A stretch of DNA of 64,000 nucleotides from Lenzites betulinus. Taxonomy: Eukaryota > Basidiomycota > Agaricomycetes > Polyporales > Polyporaceae. Positions 1 to 11,671 of this stretch are shown here, piece after piece (the first letter of the stretch is position 1; each line of letters begins with the position of its first letter). A program made the translations under genes and the position numbers. The stretch is from positions 558,001 to 622,000 of the forward strand of contig JABYQU010000001.1 in NCBI GenBank assembly GCA_022264855.1. Direction: 5' to 3'. The notes beneath the pieces are model-generated. The model worked only from the letters and a program-made list of their open reading frames with translations, searched no databases and had not been told where the DNA came from.

Positions 1-737
1 AGCAGCCCGTGGCTCGGGATGCCCGCCTCCCCAGTGAGCAGACGGCGGTCGTGCGCGCTATCGCCTGCCAGGAAGATCCAGCCCCCGTCCGGGGACGTCC
101 GCGCTAAGATGTTGACATGGCCCGGCATATGCCCCGGCGCGTCCACGACGTACAAGCTGCCATCCCCATAGAAGTCCAGTGAGTGCGGGAACGGGCCCAG
201 CGGCGGCCACCCGGCCGGGTCGTCGAGGAAGCGCGTGCGACCCTCGGGAAGCAGGTCCTGCGGAAAGAGCGACTTCGGGTCTTCTGGCCACCCGTGTTCG
301 ACGAGTGCTTGGGCTGCGCCGCCCACGACAAACGTCGCGTTCACGTACGGGCGCGAGTCGCCGATGTGGTCATAATGCAGATGCGAGTAGCAAACAGTCT
401 TGATGTCTGCAGGCGCGAGCCCGCCCTTGGCGAGCGAGTCCGCGACGTCCTCGGGCACGTCCGTACGGAAGCCCATGGAGTTGATGCGGCCATGGTACGC
501 GGTCGGGAGCGCCTCGACGTCTTTGCGAATGCCGAGGTCGAAGGCGAGGACGTCGCCGCTCGTGGAGTGGCGGATGAAGAAGGCGAGCACGGGGAGCACG
601 CTCGTGTCGCCTTCTTTGGCGGTGTCGATGACCCACACGAGTGGAATTTGGATGAAGCCGCCTTCGAGTGCGGAGACGTTGCAGTAGGCCTGGTCTTCCG
701 AGGGCGCCGGGAGGTCTCTTAACTTGGACATTGTCAT
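1..737 (-). CDS. Metallo-beta-lactamase-fold lactonase-like hydrolase (3' end outside window)
   Basis: Minus-strand reading frame open from an ATG at 737 (a second in-frame ATG at 731) to the window edge, about 245 codons with no intron needed. The zinc-binding motif SHLHYDHIGD (HxHxDH) lies near residue 117, followed by GHMPGH and GDSAHD, the usual second and third metal-ligand blocks of the superfamily. The spacing and the lipid-like N-terminal half resemble the N-acyl homoserine lactonase/quorum-quenching branch rather than glyoxalase II. Likely a cytosolic hydrolase; no signal peptide is visible. The substrate cannot be told from sequence. The stop codon is not in the window, so the C-terminus is missing. 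Confidence 0.85.
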   Translation of the reverse strand, partial: MTMSKLRDLPAPSEDQAYCNVSALEGGFIQIPLVWVIDTAKEGDTSVLPVLAFFIRHSTSGDVLAFDLGIRKDVEALPTAYHGRINSMGFRTDVPEDVADSLAKGGLAPADIKTVCYSHLHYDHIGDSRPYVNATFVVGGAAQALVEHGWPEDPKSLFPQDLLPEGRTRFLDDPAGWPPLGPFPHSLDFYGDGSLYVVDAPGHMPGHVNILARTSPDGGWIFLAGDSAHDRRLLTGEAGIPSHGL

Positions 738-1191
738 TGTGGGAATGTTTGGACTTCTGCCTAGTCGTGTCGTTAGTATACACATTCCAAGAAAGGGAAA
801 AATAGAGCATACCTTGGTCTTCGTGCCAGTGAAAGAATGGTTGGGTCAGACATACCATTCCGTCGCGATTTATATACTCGCGGCGCCGGAGCCTCAATCA
901 CACGCGGTGGTTCTAAGACTGTATTGAGTGAGACTCACCCACCTTTGGCAACGCTCCCATGGTATCGGCTGTATTTCGTGGATGAGGTACACTGCTGAAT
1001 ACTGTCAAGTTGTGAGAGAATTACAGGAGAGTATGATGATGGAGATATAGTGTTCGGTATAACGTCCAAGTCGTACATTATCTAACCCTGTTCAAAGTTA
1101 ACGGATATTCGCACAAGCTTCGAGCCAACGAAAAGCCTCACGTTAAATACCAGTGTCCAAGGTAAGGCACTCCCGAACTCGCGGACTTGCC
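738..1191. other. Intergenic, promoter of the left gene
   Basis: Apart from the TATA box at 868-876 I see no coding signal. It separates the 5' end of the lactonase-like gene from the 3' end of the TCP11 gene. Confidence 0.6.
868..876 (-). promoter_or_regulatory. TATA box of the lactonase-like gene
   Basis: TATATAAAT on the minus strand, 131-139 nt upstream of the ATG at 737; it leaves room for a 5' UTR of about 100 nt. Confidence 0.5.
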
Positions 1192-3452
1192 TCACTCTCG
1201 ACCCCTAGTCTCGTGTGGAGCGGGCGGAGGTACAGGCGAACGCTCTCTTGACACGTCCTTGGGTCCCCGACTGGGTGACCTGCTTGGCCCCCCTACCTCT
1301 CCCGTCTCAATAAGATCCTGCCAAACGCGGTCCGTCCAGTCGACGACTGCCCCAATCTTCTTGAACGTCTCCCCAACCTCACGGACAAGCGCCTCGTCCT
1401 CGAAGCCTTTGATCGTAGCCGGCCGCGCACGCTCGCGCTGCCACCCAACGAAGACGCTCCGGGGAGTGTCGAGGCCGAGGTGCAACCGAGGACGCTTCCC
1501 CGGGCGGTCCCGCCCCGTCTGCATGTGCATGGGAACAGGAGATGCAGCGCGGTTGGGGCTCGCATGGCCGGAACCGTCGGAAAGCGTGGCGGGGGACGAG
1601 ACGAGCCACGCAGCAAGGCCCTGGAGGAGCCGCTTCTGCAGGAGGAGGAAGACGGGGTCGTGCGGCTGGAGAGTGCGGTCGACAGCGGCGCGGAGACGCT
1701 GCTCCTCTTCTGGGGTGCAGGGGTGCTCGGCGTCGGCGCAGGCGCGACGGACGCGTACGACTTCGTCCTCGAGGTTGATGATCTTGGTCTGCCCCGTGCC
1801 GGGCTCTTCTTCGAGCGACGATTTGAGCAGCGTCCAGACGCGGTCCATGAAGCTCAAGCTGCCGTCCGCGTGTTGTGAGCTGGCGAACTTCGGAGAGAGG
1901 CGGACGAGCGAGCGAAGAGAGGCGGCGATCACGAGCGCTTGGAGGTAGTTCTGCGTAGCTAGGAGGCTGGGGCAGGTGACGAAGAAAGGCGGGGGCAGGG
2001 TGTTTGGAGGGTCTTCCGGCTGATTCTGTTCGTCTTGATGTGTGGCCGCAAGGCTGCGCATTGGGGGCAGGGGGCATACGACGGGATCCCCGAGCCCGAG
2101 AGCTTGGACCAGTCTATACACCCACCGTCGATGCGGAGGTTGGACAGTCTCAGCACCTGGGAACGTGGACGACTGCAACCCCTCCAACCAAGTCTTCCAA
2201 GCGGGTTCCGTGCGGCTTGGCGGCCATAGCTGCAGGACGAGCGACTTCTCACGGAGCATGGCTTGTTGGGTGATGACTGTCTTCAGGTCCTTCTCGTCCA
2301 TCTCGCCTAGTACGAACTGCGACAGGTCCTCCTTCATCGCTTCCGCCAGTTCCAGGATGGCCCGTGCGGTTTCAGCGACGAGATTCGCGAGCTCCTCCGT
2401 GGAGGCCAGCTGGTTTGGCTCGTCTATCCTCACGATGAGTCGGTCGATATATGCGTCGCGGGCTGGCGCGCAGCGCTCCCTCAATGCAGCCAGTATTTCG
2501 CGCAGATGCATGATAGCTGACCGCAGAGGCGCTGACGTCGGCGATAGTGGTGATGAAAGCGTGACCAAAATTGGGTGGTTGCGGGAAAGTAGCGGCGCCA
2601 GGGCGGCGAGCAAGTCCCCATAGAGTAGCTTGAGTCGCGGCAGCTGAACGGAAGGAGAGGGATCGGACAGTGTCCGCAGAGCCTGCATCCGCAATGGTGA
2701 AACTATCAGCGCATCTCACGCAATAATCAATTGGTAGTGCGCACCTCTTCCCAGAAGGCTTTATGGACGAGATCGTGAACGCGTCCTTCTAGCTTCGGCG
2801 CATCGCCATCTTGTTCACGAGCTTGGGCGCGCGGTGAAGTCATCGTGGACAGAAGAGATTTGCCGGGAGGAAGCACCTGTTCCGGGTCCGTTGCGAGCAG
2901 ATGAAGGAAGAATGTCTGGTTTAGTGCTTCGACGAGTTCCAGCGGGAGGACAGTCGGCACGCTGGAAGATGTAGGCAAAAGCGGGGCTTTGAGAGAAGGT
3001 GGCTGCACGATGGATATATCCCGTTCCCCCGATTTACCGCGACTGTGGCTTGGTGGCTCGGGAGAAGGCCGAGGCAGCGTAGGCCGGGTTGCCGTCCTGG
3101 CGCGCTCTACTGGCTTCGCGTGGTCTGGGAGCCTGTCCTTGGTTGATACGGTGACCTTCTCGATGGAGTCGATGTGGTTGTGGCCTTCGTGGGTGTCGTA
3201 TGAAGGGAGGAGACCGAGTCTCTGCTGTAGACCAACGAGCGAGTCCTCATCCTCCTTCGACGGCTCCCAGAGTCCTTCGGTGGCCAGCATGTCCAGATCT
3301 CTCCGCAGTGCTTCAAACTTGCTCTTCATGTCTGGCGAGTGCATGCGCATCTCGGTGAGCAGATAGTGGAACTCTGAGAGCGCGCGTTTGAGGACCGCAT
3401 TCGTTGGATGCGCACGGGCTTGGAACTGCAGTTTTGAGACCAGTTGTTCCAT
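1192..3452 (-). CDS. TCP11 family protein
   Basis: Two exons, 3452-2745 and 2682-1192, joined in phase 0 across a 62-nt intron (GTGCGC...TGCAG); 732 codons. The joined segment HKAFWEE-ALRTL at the junction begins the Tcp11 domain, and the motif CAPARD (family form CAPVRD) follows. The N-terminal 235 residues are charged and Pro/Ser-rich, the middle is helical, and the C-terminus is a disordered Arg/Ser/Pro tail. Human TCP11 and fungal SOK1-related members are linked to PKA/cAMP signalling; the role here is inferred only from the family. The 5' splice site is weaker than the GTRNGT of its neighbours, but splicing is needed to complete the domain. Confidence 0.85.
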
Positions 3453-3887
3453 GGTAGTTATACACGCAGATGTTTCGTGAAGGGAGGGTGTGTCGCTCGG
3501 GGTGTATGCGGATTACGATTGAGTGAGTGAGTGGTCTACTTATTCGAGATGGTCGGGGAATGTGGGTAAGCCTCAAAAGCGCGTGCCGAGATCGCGATCC
3601 CAGATCTGACTCAGCACAACCCGCGCACCAATCGCGTCGCGCGTTTTGTCTCGTCATTGGCGCGTCCAATCGCGTCCCGCGATGGTCTCGTCTCGCCAGG
3701 ACTGCAGCGGCAGTGCAGCCACTTATACGGCCCGATTCCCAAGTAAAACACTAATCCTTCCATAAGCCTGAAGCTTGAAACTGGTTACTACTGAAGGTTG
3801 GCATAACACAAATCATGAGAGTAAACGTGCGTTGCTTTTCTTTTTCTGGCATATATACAAGCATACGACACCCGTTCCATTCTTTCT
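3453..3887. other. Intergenic
   Basis: Promoter side of the TCP11 gene and 3' flank of the esterase. No gene, RNA or repeat seen. Confidence 0.5.
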
Positions 3888-5290
3888 TTACGCGATACCG
3901 AGGAACTGGAGGTACTGCTGCTCGAACAGCGGCACAGTGTGGCCGACGTTCTGCGCCAGGATCGCCTGGAAGTTCGGGCCGAATGTCGCGTTCGAGTAGC
4001 CGTTCGGGAGGTATGACTCGGACACGTTCGAGATCGGCGTGCTGGGGTAGTTGAACACCGTCGTCCACTGCTTGATCTCCTCCCAGAAGTTCTGCGGGTA
4101 GAGCGTGGTGTCGCTGCAGCCGGTTTAGGGATAGGAAATATGCCGAGAGAGGAAGAGACGTACATCGTGCCGTGCCAGACCTGCATCTTCGGGCGAGCAC
4201 CGGTGTAGCCGGGGAACGCGTTGAAGACCTTCTGAGCCTGCGATGCCAATGCGTCAGCGACGGCCGTCTCAGTACTGATGCACCACCGAAACACTCACCC
4301 ACTGCTGTCCAGTCAGGATAAGCTGACCCGTCGAGCACTGCGAGTTCCAGCTGTCGTCGGGCTGTCCGGGGAGGGCAAAGCAGCCAAAGGCAACGCCGGA
4401 GTCGACGACGCCCGCCTTGAAGATGTCGGGGTACGCACCCGCGAGCACGCTCGTCATCATCGCGCCGGACGACGTGCCGACGGCGAAGACACGGTTGGGG
4501 TCGACGCCCCAGTTCGCGATCGCGTAGCGCGCGGCGGAGGCGATCCCGAGCGAGTCGCTGCCGCCGTTGTGCGTCAGTGTCTCGTCGGAGGAGACGTCCC
4601 AGCAGGTGCCGGAGTGGGGCTTTCCGAGTCATCGAGGTCAGCACAGGAGTCGCGGGGAAGGTGGATGCATGTGGCACTCACCGAGTTGGGGAAGAGCACG
4701 ACGTAGCCGTACGTCTCGGCGAGCTGCGCGAACTTTGAGCCAGTGAAGTAGGCCTGCGCAGTTCCGGAGCAGTCTGTCGCGCAATGTGAGCCTCAATCGG
4801 TGTCATATGCGGCCGCGGAGCAGTACGCACAGTGGCTGGCGACGATGAGCGGCGGGTTGGCGGCCACGCGCGCAGGCTTGTAGACGAACATGCCGATGTT
4901 GTTCGGGTTCGCGCCGAAGTTCGTGATCTGGTGCAGCGTCGAGGCGGGGATAGAGCTGAGACCCGGGCCCGTCGGGGTAGCCGGCGTGGTCGGGGTGGGG
5001 CCAGCAGGCGCGGTCGGCGACGACGGCGTGGGGGGCGCAGACGTGGGGGGCGGCGGGGCGGCCGCGCCGGGCAGGCACTGCGAGTAGTAGGCGTTCATCG
5101 CCACGCAAGAGGTGCCGGCCACTGCATGTCTCTGTCAGTCTTGATGCACAAAGGAAAGGGTGATGAGAGGCATACCGCAGGTGGTCGCGCCGGTCCAGCC
5201 AATGCCGCCGCACTGGCCCCACTCAGCCGACTGTCCTGCGACAAAGCCGGCAAGTGCGACGAAGCTCAGAGTCCGTGAGAAGGAGAACAT
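3888..5290 (-). CDS. Secreted acetyl xylan esterase, CE1 family, with N-terminal CBM1
   Basis: Six exons: 5290-5176, 5121-4831, 4773-4682, 4619-4299, 4237-4164, 4113-3888; all junctions keep frame, 372 aa. A signal peptide (about residues 1-19) is followed directly by a fungal cellulose-binding module (EWGQCGGIGWTG ... YYSQCL, four Cys), a Pro/Thr/Ser/Ala-rich linker, then the esterase. The nucleophile elbow is GTSSGAM (Ser), and the acid and base are expected at HGTIDTT (Asp) and NVGHT (His). It removes acetyl groups from xylan outside the cell, with the CBM1 holding it on cellulose. Feruloyl esterase of the same CE1/PHB-depolymerase-like group is the alternative. Confidence 0.93.
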
Positions 5291-6093
5291 GTCTTGACCG
5301 CCGAGAGCGAGGTAGAGTTGGGGATGCCGGGGAGGTGACCGAGTGCTCGGAGTCAGCTAGCGACGTGCTCGAGTTAATATACCCTCGTCGTCGAGGAAGT
5401 TCTATTTGATGGTGCTGCACACATCTGACCGGGAGGCAGGTGGTTCTGTCACGATGCACGGCGGCCGCGGGCACATAACGGAGTGAGTGGCCTATTTGCC
5501 CGCGGAAGACCCGCAATGTGCATGCTGCATGTGGTTCAACCCTCTGCCAGCAGCCGCGTGCGTCACGCGCACTGTTGAGTGGGCTATGTTTTCCGCGAGG
5601 ACGACATACGCGACGCGCCCAGACCACGTGAACGATGCACACAAGTGCTGAAGTTAGTTCGGATAATCGTCGCACGGATGGATAGAGGATCATTGGCTGC
5701 TTGTATGTCCAACTTTGCCCGTAGTTGCCCCGCTCGGAGGCCAACAATAGAATTTGAACATTACCTTGGCAAGTCCGAGAGCAACCACACCGGGGTCGGG
5801 TGTCTTCGCGTGCCTTCGATATTGACAGTGCGGGGTACGGCCCCGCACGACAAATGGCATGGGACCCGGGCGGAAATCTTAAGGAACGCCGGGATTTGTT
5901 GATGATGCAGTCAAATGTTCCTTGATCTGCCTTCACCACAGTACGAACCAAACGGGCTACGACAGACCCTATTGAAGGGCAGGTGGTACGCCGCGTCGCC
6001 GCCTTCGACATGGGAGCTAAAAAAAATTGTACGGTGCAATTGGAAGTCCCGGGGAAACGGTACATGTCCCGGAGAATATTGGTCCATGCCCAC
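5291..6093. other. Intergenic
   Basis: Promoter region of the esterase and 3' flank of the NIPA gene. Long antisense frames here show no domain and no splice logic; nothing else seen. Confidence 0.5.
5374..5381 (-). promoter_or_regulatory. Possible TATA box of the esterase
   Basis: TATATTAA on the minus strand, 84-91 nt upstream of the ATG at 5290. Confidence 0.4.
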
Positions 6094-8106
6094 CTATGCG
6101 CTGAGCTTCCCGGGTTCTGTATCCTTCCACGGCCCGAATCCGTCGTCATCAAGGAGGGCCGTTGTGTCCGGCCGCGCAAGTGTTGCGTCCGAAGATGTCG
6201 ACTCTCGGTGCTCGGCATCCTCTTCCTCTGCTTCGTGATCTGCGAGCATGCTCTCTTGCTCGCCCTCTCCTCTCTGTCTATTCCGGCCGGAGCCGAGACC
6301 CAGCTTGAGCCCAGATGCACGTCGTTGCAAACGGGGAGAGACGCGTGGGCGGGGTGATGTGGGACGTGGTGAGCGTGGGCGAACGTTGTCCTCGTCATCA
6401 CTGGCCTCGCCAAGCTGCCACAGGACCTCGTCCTGCTCCCCATCTTCAATGTCGTGCAGAGCCTCCTCTTCATCTCCCCCCGCGCCAGCTTTCCTCGGAT
6501 TGCGGCGTCCGCGGGAGGAGAGAGGGACTGCTGAGGTAGGAGAGCTTCCCTTGTCGGCGGGCTTCTTGTAGGTGAGCAGGACTACGCCGGAGACAAGGAC
6601 GATCATAGAGACGAAGATGAGGAACAGCGCCCAGGACTGGTATGCATCGACTTCGTCATTAAAGATCTGTAGAGATTGTAGTCAGTTGATGGACGCGATC
6701 ACAACGACTCTGATAGCGTACCAATGAGTCGAGGAACCTGATAGGATTTGATTAGCTACTACAAGGGAGAACCAGAATTCTAAACGTACCCTAGCCCCGT
6801 GTAGACGCCATAAAAGACAGGGACGACGAGTGTTGAGTCGTAGATCGCAAGGCCTTTGTTTAGACAGACGATCTGGCACACCGCAGTGACCGCGAGCAGG
6901 ATGAAAGTGAAGATGGACGAGGCATGTCCGAACTGGTTGCCAGTGTTCTCATGTGACATTGCCCCAGATATCAGCTTCACCCTATTGATGGGAAATAATC
7001 AGGACCTTCTTTGGAGCCAACAGAGAGAACGACGTACGCAGCTTTCGCGAACACCAGACAGCCACCGGCGAGGCCGCCGCCACAGCAGGCCCACCCTATG
7101 CCCAGCGTCCACGCAATGCGTTTATCGTCGTGAGGAGCTGTCCAATTCTCTAGTTGCTCTCTTGTCCACAGCAACGTATGCTGCCAGGAAGCGAGAATCC
7201 TGCCGACGTACGTTCTTGCTGGTGGTAGCGCCGCCACTCGAGCTCTGATTCCGGCGAACGATTCCGAATTGAGATCTCCTCGGGCAGTGAGCACTTGATC
7301 AAGTTGAGCGGTGAAGAGGTAGAGGAGGATGAGTGCGAAGGCCATGAAGAAGAAGTAAGCGAGCCAGTTTCCGCGTGTCCATAGGTATGTGAGATGGCGT
7401 GCGTCCGTTTCCGTACCAAGACCACTATTGATGGAGCCGAAAGCGACTATACCAATGACGCCGATTATTACAATGATAGTACCCTGGATGAGGATAAAGT
7501 GAGCGCGTATGCAGACATTGAGAAAGCACGACGTACGTAGATATCGTTCTTCGTAACAGGGGTATTAACCAAGAATTTGGCGAAGAGGAAGTTGAATATG
7601 AGGGAGGTAGACCCAAGTGGTGCGACATATTCTGTGAGGAGCTATCAGCTGCGGCTTAGCATGCCCATATGTGGGGAAACGCACCTGCGCGCATGTATTC
7701 GAGGGCGAGAGTGCTTCCAATTAGTTGTGATAGGCTAAACCCGACTCAGAGACACGTTCACAAGCTAAAACCGAGAAGGGGGCCCACACTCACATGTATA
7801 GTATCATGCCGAGCAGCCATAGCGGTCGTAAGTATTCTCTTCGTCGTGCGGACTTCGGTATTGCACTCGTTCGCACCTGGTATCACTGGTCGGCAACGAT
7901 CTGCGCTGAAGCAGTGTGCAACTCACATGGTCTAGCTTCGTCAAGTTCAGTCCGGCAGCATTAAGGATCGACGCCAGGGTCACAATAGCAAGGCCGATTA
8001 TGAATGCCACGACGGGGTTGGCGTGGTGAGCGGGCACGGGGTCATCGAGGGAAAGGTCCGCAACGGGTTCAGCGAGGGCTGAGATAGTCAGGTTTGTCGC
8101 GTCCAT
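6094..8106 (-). CDS. NIPA-type magnesium transporter (DUF803)
   Basis: Eight exons: 8106-7927, 7876-7794, 7734-7685, 7631-7537, 7483-7038, 6981-6790, 6737-6722, 6666-6094; 544 aa, frame kept throughout. Exon 7 is only 16 nt. About nine membrane segments; family hallmarks are SQLIGSTLALEYMRA, EYVAPLGSTSLIFN and STLVVPVFYGVYTGLG. The N-terminus is short, with a hydrophilic loop between the fourth and fifth spans. The C-terminal 170 residues are a cytosolic, acidic and Ser/Arg-rich tail. NIPA proteins carry Mg2+ across endosomal or plasma membranes; metal and site here are inferred. It is transcribed divergently from the DUF262 gene 250 bp away. Confidence 0.9.
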
Positions 8107-8356
8107 GGAAGACCATGTAGTAGAACGAATAGGAGGTCGTCGTGGTCGTAAGATGCAGGTGCGGTGCTGCCGGCGTTGCGCTCTCTCTCGACGGCGAACA
8201 AGCGCCACGCGACGTCGAGGGCGCGGAACTTGCCGCAGCAGAGAAGCGCCCATGCGCGTGCACGCGCCGCGGTTGTGGCATTGCATCCCGACTTCCGTTG
8301 AATGCGCCTTTGTTCTCTCTTCCCACCACTCCTTGCACAGACGCGACAGCCGACTG
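8107..8356. promoter_or_regulatory. Shared divergent promoter, NIPA / DUF262 genes
   Basis: The 250 bp between two divergent start codons must hold both promoters and 5' UTRs. No clear TATA box was found. Confidence 0.6.
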
Positions 8357-10036
8357 ATGTCCTCCGACGATGACAGGGACGAGCTCATGTACGATGACGA
8401 TGACGACGGCGACTTCACGCTTGGCCCCCAGCTGATCGCGCCCACGGCCAAGTTATACACCACGGAGGCCCTTCATTGTGCGTATGAGTGCATGCAGGCC
8501 CCATCCACATGGACGATGCTGACTGGGCTTTCAACAGCTCTTATTCATGAGGGGATCATCGATTTGAACCCTTCTTACCAGCGTGGTACGTCTACTCTGG
8601 CTCGTTCCACGAGAGTACTTTGACTGAGTCGCTCGCATTGAAGATGTGGTGTGGACCGAGCAGAAGCAAATCAAGGTCCTTGATTCAATATGGCGAAACT
8701 ATTACGTCCCGCCAGTGGTATTTGCCGTATACTACAACGAAGATCGGCAGCAAGTCATGCATTGTGTGGACGGCAAACAACGTCTCACCTCAATACAGAA
8801 GTTCTTCGACGGCCAGGTGAGACTTCGCTCAGAATACATTCTCAGCCGGTGTACTCGCAGGTGTGGATGCGTCCATCTGCTGCACCATATTTCTACGGAG
8901 ACGCGTTGGGTAACAGTTTGTGTCCAATGCAGCCACAACCCTAACCCCCACTTCCTCAGATTCCTTGTGAGTTCGACGAATATGTCGATGCTCCTCATTA
9001 AACCTCTGTATAGATAAGCACTGGCAAACGGGAAAGAGCTGGTGGTATACACGAGCAAACTCGCAGAAGAACAACAGGCAAGAAGTCCCTGCAAAGTGGA
9101 AGCGAGACTTCGCGACGAAGACAATCACCTGTGGTAAGTGTGATTCAACAATGCCACACGCGTGACTTCGTCCTCACGGTGCATCTCTCGTCGCTATGCA
9201 GTGGAATATCACGGTCTTTCCCATACGCTAGAGCGCGACATCTTCCAGAGGGTACAGCTCGGCATGCCGCTCACCGCAGCAGGTAGACCAATTTCTCAAT
9301 AGCTTGGTGCTACTGGTATTGACACGTTCTGAAGAGAAGCTGCAAGCCATCAGCTCTCCCTGGCAAGAGATGATCTTGAATCTCGAAATGCGGTTCATCG
9401 CGCCCGAAGATGGCCTCACGCATCTCATCGATGTCGATGTCGGACGCGGTCGCGATTTCCAACTCATCGCGCAGCTCGTGTACTGCTGCGAGTCATACCC
9501 CGAGCGCGCTCAGCCAAACGCACGAAACCTGGAGCGGTGGCTCATGAGCACGGACCCGCCGAAGAAACAGTTCGTGGATACCGTGACCGACGTACTACGC
9601 AAATTTTGGCACATCGCGAACGAACACACCCTCAACTACGGCTTCAAGGAAATTGGGAAGCGCGTCGCACCCGCCGAGTTCGTCTTCACAGGTACGTCAG
9701 GTCCATATTTGCATGTCCGTACGGCCTGACCTTTGGCTCGTTCTAGGGGTGCTGCTATACGTGCTCCGCGGCCTTACGTATGAGGAGCAGTCTGAAGCTA
9801 TCTTCAACATGCGAACACACATTCGCGGGAAGTTCCAAGATATCCGCATGCGCAACGACATCATCCGCGAACTGTGGGTGTTCATTGAGAGCGTTCTCGA
9901 CGGGGAGACTGTGGCGCAGCCGGCGAAGGCGAGCGGCAGCAAGAAGGGCAAGAAAGCCCGCCGAACTAACCCTGGCGACGACGAGGACGAGATGGACGAG
10001 GACTATAGGCCGAAGAAACAGAACAAGCGCAAGTGA
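8357..10036 (+). CDS. DUF262 (ParB/GmrSD-like) nuclear protein
   Basis: Eight exons: 8357-8477, 8538-8585, 8644-8816, 8960-8966, 9014-9133, 9202-9282, 9335-9691, 9747-10036; 398 aa. Exon 4 is a 7-nt microexon that supplies Ile-Pro and the first base of the next codon. An acidic N-terminus (runs of Asp) leads into a DUF262 domain: LNPSYQR near residue 50, CVDGKQRLTSIQ near 100 (the DGxQR motif), then VEYHGLSHTLERDIFQRVQLG. The C-terminus is basic (KKGKKARR ... KKQNKRK) and looks like a nuclear localisation signal. In bacteria DUF262 is the NTPase/nuclease half of type IV restriction systems. The fungal role is unknown. Confidence 0.88.
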
Positions 10037-10195
10037 GCGGCGCATGGTCGGGCGCGGTGTTGTAGGGTGGAATGTGTTCGCTCGTGTTCTTGTCTCATCC
10101 GGCTGTGTTTGTCCAGGAATCGCATATCCTAGTTTATTATCGCTTTGTTGTACACTGCCCAGCGCCACTATCCTATGCTATGTCGTGTGGCTATA

Positions 10196-11671
10196 TCATG
10201 CATTGTATTTCGCGCGTGCGGTATACCATATCCCCCCAGAGTCCGTGATTGCCCGAGCATGCTTCAGCAACAATTTATCCCGCTCCTTCGAGTCCACAGC
10301 GATGTCTGTGAGGAACGGCGTGATCTGCTCCGTTTTCCACCTGGGGCGCGCAAGGAAGAGCTCCGAGAACCGCGCTCCGGGATCAACTGGCAGTGCGGAA
10401 GAAGGATAGTAGGTGAGGAGCAGAACGGGAGGGTCCGCGAGTGAGTCGGTGGATGTAAGGTAGTTTCCCTATGAGATATCAGCGTCCCACTCAAGTCGTG
10501 CCAACAATAGAGCGCGAGAAAATGACGTACGGAAAGGAGGGTAAGGGAGACGCGGTCTTCGAATGTATCTCCGACCGTTTTTCGCCACTGCTCCAGGAAT
10601 GTAGTGTCCGCTATCGGATCGTCCTGGTCGCACCCTCCATTAGCACCGTCGAGAGAATTCATCAAGAAAATCTGTGTATACCTTGTACGTCCGTAAGATT
10701 CCCAACCCAACCTCGCGGACGACTGCCGCTACGTCCATTTCCCAGGTAGAGCCCAGCTCGCCCTCATCAACGCGTCCGAACCAGCCCAGTATCTGGTGAG
10801 TCACGTCTCTTCGGACCTCATGGTCCTCTTCAAGGGCGACAAGCAGGGATGTGAGAGGCGCGTCCGTGTGAGGGAGAGAATGTGACACGAGTGTGTTGAG
10901 TAGAGCTTCCAAGATTGTGGTGAGGTAGGAGGGAGCGATCGGGCGCAGCTCGCCTGGGTGTGCAGATGAGGTCAGAGTGGTAAGTGCTATGGGGAACACA
11001 GAAAAAACCTGCCTTTTAGAATGAGGACCCGCCTGTCGCGGAGGCCCTTGTTCAGCTCGGCATCACTCGCCTGAATAGTACCTAGGGCTTCATCATAAGT
11101 TAATTTCGCTTTGTTTCTCTGGGGAAGGAACGTACTGTAAGCTAGTTTCAGCTCGGCAGTTATAAAGAACACCCACGAGACCATTGTCGTCGTCGTCGCT
11201 CATAAGCTCCTCATCTTCATGACCATCGTCATACTCATGCCCTCGCAGTAGGCCATTTAGCCTATGTAGCCGTGGTACGCTGGGAATAAGCTCGATGATT
11301 TCGCTCAGTTGGTCTCGTATAGCCACGTCCTCCACGGGCTCGCTGATGAGGTCTGCCTCGACATCGCCAGGGTCGCGAGTGACTACGCAAACCGAGTTTG
11401 AAAGCACCACGGAGCGGACCGTGTACGTCTTGTCAGCGGTACAGAACACTGCGTCTTCATCGGACGCGCCCTTGATCGTGAAACTAGTACGAGGGGTTTC
11501 ACCTCGGATTAGACAGCGGCTTGGACGTTAAAATCAAACATACCGAGGAAGTGGCGTTCCCTCTGGCGCGTCTTCTATTTGCTTGCAGAGGTCCGGCGGG
11601 AGTTCCAGTAGTTTGAAGGTTCCAGCGTCAGTCCGAGAAGTAGAAGCGAAACGCAGGTCGAATGCATCCAT
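10196..11671 (-). CDS. DCC1: Sister chromatid cohesion protein DCC1 (Ctf18-RFC subunit)
   Basis: Six exons: 11671-11544, 11483-11177, 11118-11013, 10953-10682, 10623-10531, 10468-10196; 392 aa. Family signatures in order: FKLLELPPDLCKQIE at residue 19, GASDEDAVFCTADKTYTVR, the acidic linker before TYDEALGTIQASDAEL, and the winged-helix end RWKTEQITPFL. DCC1 binds Ctf8 and Ctf18 and helps load PCNA for cohesion at replication forks. Intron 3 (11012-10954) needs a GC-AG splice (AAAAG|GCAGGT ... CCCAG); no GT site keeps the frame. Converges on the DUF262 gene with 160 bp between stop codons. Confidence 0.9.

Noticed and set aside
5223..6473. 416-codon minus-strand frame
   Set aside because: It crosses the start of the esterase and the 3' end of the NIPA gene, has Arg/Ser-biased composition and no domain. 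It is a chance frame in GC-rich DNA.
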